Assembly: GCF_037027445.1 (NCBI RefSeq) | Contig: NZ_JBANDL010000002.1 | Span: 3,038,001 to 3,102,000, forward strand | DNA: 64,000 nucleotides | From: Lysobacter firmicutimachus | GTDB taxonomy: Bacteria > Pseudomonadota > Gammaproteobacteria > Xanthomonadales > Xanthomonadaceae | Direction: 5' to 3' | Part shown: positions 61,729-64,000 of the stretch, piece by piece | How the letters are laid out: each line of letters starts with the position of its first letter | Position numbering within the stretch: the first letter of the stretch is position 1 | Program-made: the position numbers and the translations under genes | The notes under the pieces: generated by a model | Database searches by the model: none | What the model saw: only the letters and a program-made list of their open reading frames with translations | What the model was told of the DNA's origin: nothing

Positions 61729-64000
61729 TCAGAACGAAGCCTTGAACTCCACGCCGACGATGCGCGGGTCGTTGACGAAACCGACCAGGTTGTTGAAGTC
61801 GATGCCGCCGACGGCGCGCACTTCGTCGAGGATGTTGCGGCCGTACAGGGCCAGGTCGTAACGGCCGCCGTCCCACATGTAGCCCACGCGCAGGCCGCCT
61901 TCGGTCAACGACTTGCCGCGGAACTCCTTGGACTCGTACAGGAAGAAGTTCACTTCGCTGCGATAGGCCCAGTCGGTGTAGACGTAGAACTCGTTGCCGT
62001 TGGCCAGCGGCAGGGTGTAGCGCGCGGTCAGGTTGTAGACCCACTTCGGCGCCTGCGGCAGCGGATTGCCGTCGATCGCCGCCAGGGTCTGGCCGTTGCG
62101 CACCACCAGCGGATCGGTCACGGTGCAGCCGCCGCCGCAGGGGGCGACGAACAGGTTGCCGTCCTGGATTTCGGTGTCGTTGTAGCTGGCGCCGAAGGTG
62201 ACCATGAGGTTGTCGGTCAGGTAGGCGTCGAGGTCGACTTCGAAGCCCTGGCCGACGGTCTTGTCGGCATTGACCAGGATGGTCTGGTTGAGCGCGCCGC
62301 CGACGGCATTGAGCTGCTGGTTGTCGACGGTGTAGCGGAACAGCGCCACGCCCAGGCGGGCGCGCTTGTCCCACAGGTCGGCCTTGAGGCCGGCTTCGTA
62401 GGAGATCACCTTCTCCGCGTCGGCCACCGACGGGCTCGGCGGCACCTGGAACAGCAGGCGGCCCTGGATGCTCGGCGCGCGGAAGCCCTTGGCGACGCGC
62501 GCGTACAGGTTGATGTCGTCGGTGGCCTGGAACACGCCGCTGACGTCCCAGCTGACGTCGTCGACGTCAGTGTTGACCTTGAACGGGCCCGACACCGGCG
62601 CGCCGAACGGCGCGCTCTGCAGCACGCTGGCGCTGAAATCCTTCTCGTCCTGGGTGTAGCGCAGGCCGCCGCGCAGCTTGAAGCGATCGGTCACCGCGTA
62701 CTCGACCGAGCCGAACGCGGCCCAGGCCTTGTTGCGCTGCTTCTGCTGCGCATGGCCGGCCTGCGCGCCGCCGCCGAGGGTGTCGTAGTTCAGGCTGTCG
62801 ACGGTGATGTCTTCGTCGAAGTAGAACAGGCCCGCCTGCCAGTTGAACGGGCCGGCGTAGTTCGACTCCAGGCGGAATTCCTGGGTCCACTGGCGGTGGT
62901 CCGGCAGGCCGTCGGCCGATTCGGCGGTGAACGGAATGCCGCGCGGGGTGCTGCCGCCGGGCAGGAACTCGGCGCCGATGCCGCCGTCGATGTCGCCGCG
63001 GCTGAGCGAGTCGGCCGACTCGTAGCCGGTGATCGAGTACAGGGTCAGGTCGTTGGACAGGTCCCAGCTCAGGCGCGCGCTGGCGCCGAAGGTGTCCAGC
63101 TTCTGGAAGTTGCGGCCGTCGATGCCGACCTGGTCGACGTCGAAGCCGTCGACCAGGTCGTTGCTGCCCGGCTTGAACAGCATCGCCCGGAACAGGCGCG
63201 CGGTGCCCTTGAGGTGGCGCGCGTGGACGTTGAACAGCGCATCGAAGGTGTCGCTGCCGTCGTACTGCAGCTGCAGGCGCAGCGCCGACTCGTCGTAGCC
63301 TTCCAGCTCGCGGTTGCTGCGCGCGTTCGGGTTGGTGTTGTCGACCCAGTCGCCGCGGCGCTGGTACATGCCCGAGGCGCGGCCGGACCAGTTGGCGCCG
63401 AGCGGGCCGCTGATCGCGCCTTCGAAGTTGGTGGTGCCGTAGGTGCCGTAGGAGATCTGGCCGTAGCCTTCCAGCTCGCGGGTCGGCTTGGCCGATTCGA
63501 ACTTCACCACGCCGGCCGGGGTATTGCGGCCGAACAGGGTGCCCTGCGGGCCGCGCAGCAGTTCGACGTTCTCCAGGTCGAACACCGGGAAGCCCTTCAG
63601 CAGCGGGTTCTCCAGGACGATGTCGTCGTACACCAGCGACACCGGCTGGGAGGCGTTGAGATCGAAGTCGGTGTTGCCCAGGCCGCGGATGTAGAAGCGC
63701 GGGAAGGCGCGGCCGAACGAGGATTCGATGTTGAGGCTGGGCAAGCGGCCCGACAGGAAGCGGATGTCGCCGCCGCCGGAGCCGAGCACGTGCAGCTTCT
63801 CGCGGTCGACCGTGGTCAGCGCGACCGGCACGTCCTTGGCGCGTTCGACCTTGCGCTGCGCGGTCACCATCAGCGCATCGAGGGTCTTGGCTTCGCCTTC
63901 GGCCGGCGCGGCGGGCGCGGTGTCCTGGGCGAAGGCGGCGGCGGAAGCCAGGCTCAGGCCGATGGCGGCGGCGAGGACGCCGGCGCGCGGGGCATGACGA
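61729..64000 (-). CDS. TonB-dependent outer-membrane receptor (N-terminus beyond window)
   Basis: At least 757 residues are visible. The protein runs past the right edge; the visible start of the chain already includes most of a signal peptide (AAAIGLSLASAAAFAQ, cut near residue 23 from the edge). A TonB-box-like segment (TLDALMVTAQRK) follows. The plug domain (~residues 60-170 with RFYIRGLGNTDFD and PQGTLFGRNTPAGVV) and a 22-strand beta-barrel come next, ending in VEFKASF with terminal Phe as needed for barrel insertion. This type (PesI/FyuA/CirA-like, VYDDIVLENP) takes up siderophores, vitamins or sugar oligomers; the ligand is unknown. ExbBD in this window could power it. Confidence 0.92.
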   Translation of the reverse strand, partial: RHAPRAGVLAAAIGLSLASAAAFAQDTAPAAPAEGEAKTLDALMVTAQRKVERAKDVPVALTTVDREKLHVLGSGGGDIRFLSGRLPSLNIESSFGRAFPRFYIRGLGNTDFDLNASQPVSLVYDDIVLENPLLKGFPVFDLENVELLRGPQGTLFGRNTPAGVVKFESAKPTRELEGYGQISYGTYGTTNFEGAISGPLGANWSGRASGMYQRRGDWVDNTNPNARSNRELEGYDESALRLQLQYDGSDTFDALFNVHARHLKGTARLFRAMLFKPGSNDLVDGFDVDQVGIDGRNFQKLDTFGASARLSWDLSNDLTLYSITGYESADSLSRGDIDGGIGAEFLPGGSTPRGIPFTAESADGLPDHRQWTQEFRLESNYAGPFNWQAGLFYFDEDITVDSLNYDTLGGGAQAGHAQQKQRNKAWAAFGSVEYAVTDRFKLRGGLRYTQDEKDFSASVLQSAPFGAPVSGPFKVNTDVDDVSWDVSGVFQATDDINLYARVAKGFRAPSIQGRLLFQVPPSPSVADAEKVISYEAGLKADLWDKRARLGVALFRYTVDNQQLNAVGGALNQTILVNADKTVGQGFEVDLDAYLTDNLMVTFGASYNDTEIQDGNLFVAPCGGGCTVTDPLVVRNGQTLAAIDGNPLPQAPKWVYNLTARYTLPLANGNEFYVYTDWAYRSEVNFFLYESKEFRGKSLTEGGLRVGYMWDGGRYDLALYGRNILDEVRAVGGIDFNNLVGFVNDPRIVGVEFKASF

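Overview
The window is high-GC, densely coding DNA from a gammaproteobacterium, most likely a Lysobacter or close Xanthomonadaceae relative. This rests on gene content and order (uvrC-pgsA-tRNA cluster, kdsB-lpxK-msbA-exbBD-comEC-lolCD, the sdh block), dispersed GTAGGAGCGGCG-type repeats, GGGATTC heptamer arrays, and several secreted or accessory proteins of the kind common in Lysobacter. No 16S rRNA gene is present, so the genus is inferred.

Layout. 1-2.6 kb: the end of a Wsp-type chemosensory operon (hybrid CheA end, CheB/WspF, GGDEF regulator WspR) making cyclic di-GMP. 2.6-6.6 kb: small envelope or unknown genes, an S41 peptidase and a metal-binding HMA protein. 7.1-12.4 kb: an accessory region with a protein of three tandem copies of a ~130-residue domain, a stand-alone single copy of that domain in AT-richer DNA, a PIN-nuclease-headed large protein with a glutamine-rich, XVIPCD-like tail (broken by one apparent frameshift), and an orphan trypsin-like peptidase. 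It abuts tRNA-Leu. I read the first three as an immunity-toxin locus of the Xanthomonadaceae interbacterial type and regard it as the most interesting part of the window. 12.4-13.7 kb: four tRNAs (Leu, Gly, Cys, Gly) and a DUF5713 gene.

13.9-26.5 kb, all minus strand: pgsA, uvrC, LMW phosphatase, kdsB, lpxK, msbA, exbD, exbB, comEC, lolD, lolC/E. This is mostly an envelope and lipid A assembly block with many overlapping stop/start codons. 26.5-33.3 kb: a succinate dehydrogenase block (SdhAF4-like, sdhC, sdhD, sdhA, sdhB, then MAPEG, a secreted unknown, sdhE, ygfX), with ygfZ divergent. 33.5-43.9 kb: asnB, a fused alpha-beta 2-oxoacid dehydrogenase E1, GST, GNAT acetyltransferase, glutaryl-CoA dehydrogenase, a glycine-zipper protein, DUF6116, tatD and tcdA.

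44-64 kb: membrane-anchored cytochrome c'-like protein, glycine-zipper lipoprotein, secreted M35 metalloprotease, cold-shock protein, DUF456 protein, outer-membrane phospholipase A, class I fumarase, a frameshifted small membrane gene, a tiny Cys-rich secreted peptide, an ABC exporter, a PQQ-type sugar dehydrogenase lipoprotein, tex, fpr, a TlpA-like thioredoxin, glutathione peroxidase, and the 3' part of a TonB-dependent receptor running off the right edge. Functions are assigned from visible motifs and family knowledge; no database search was possible.
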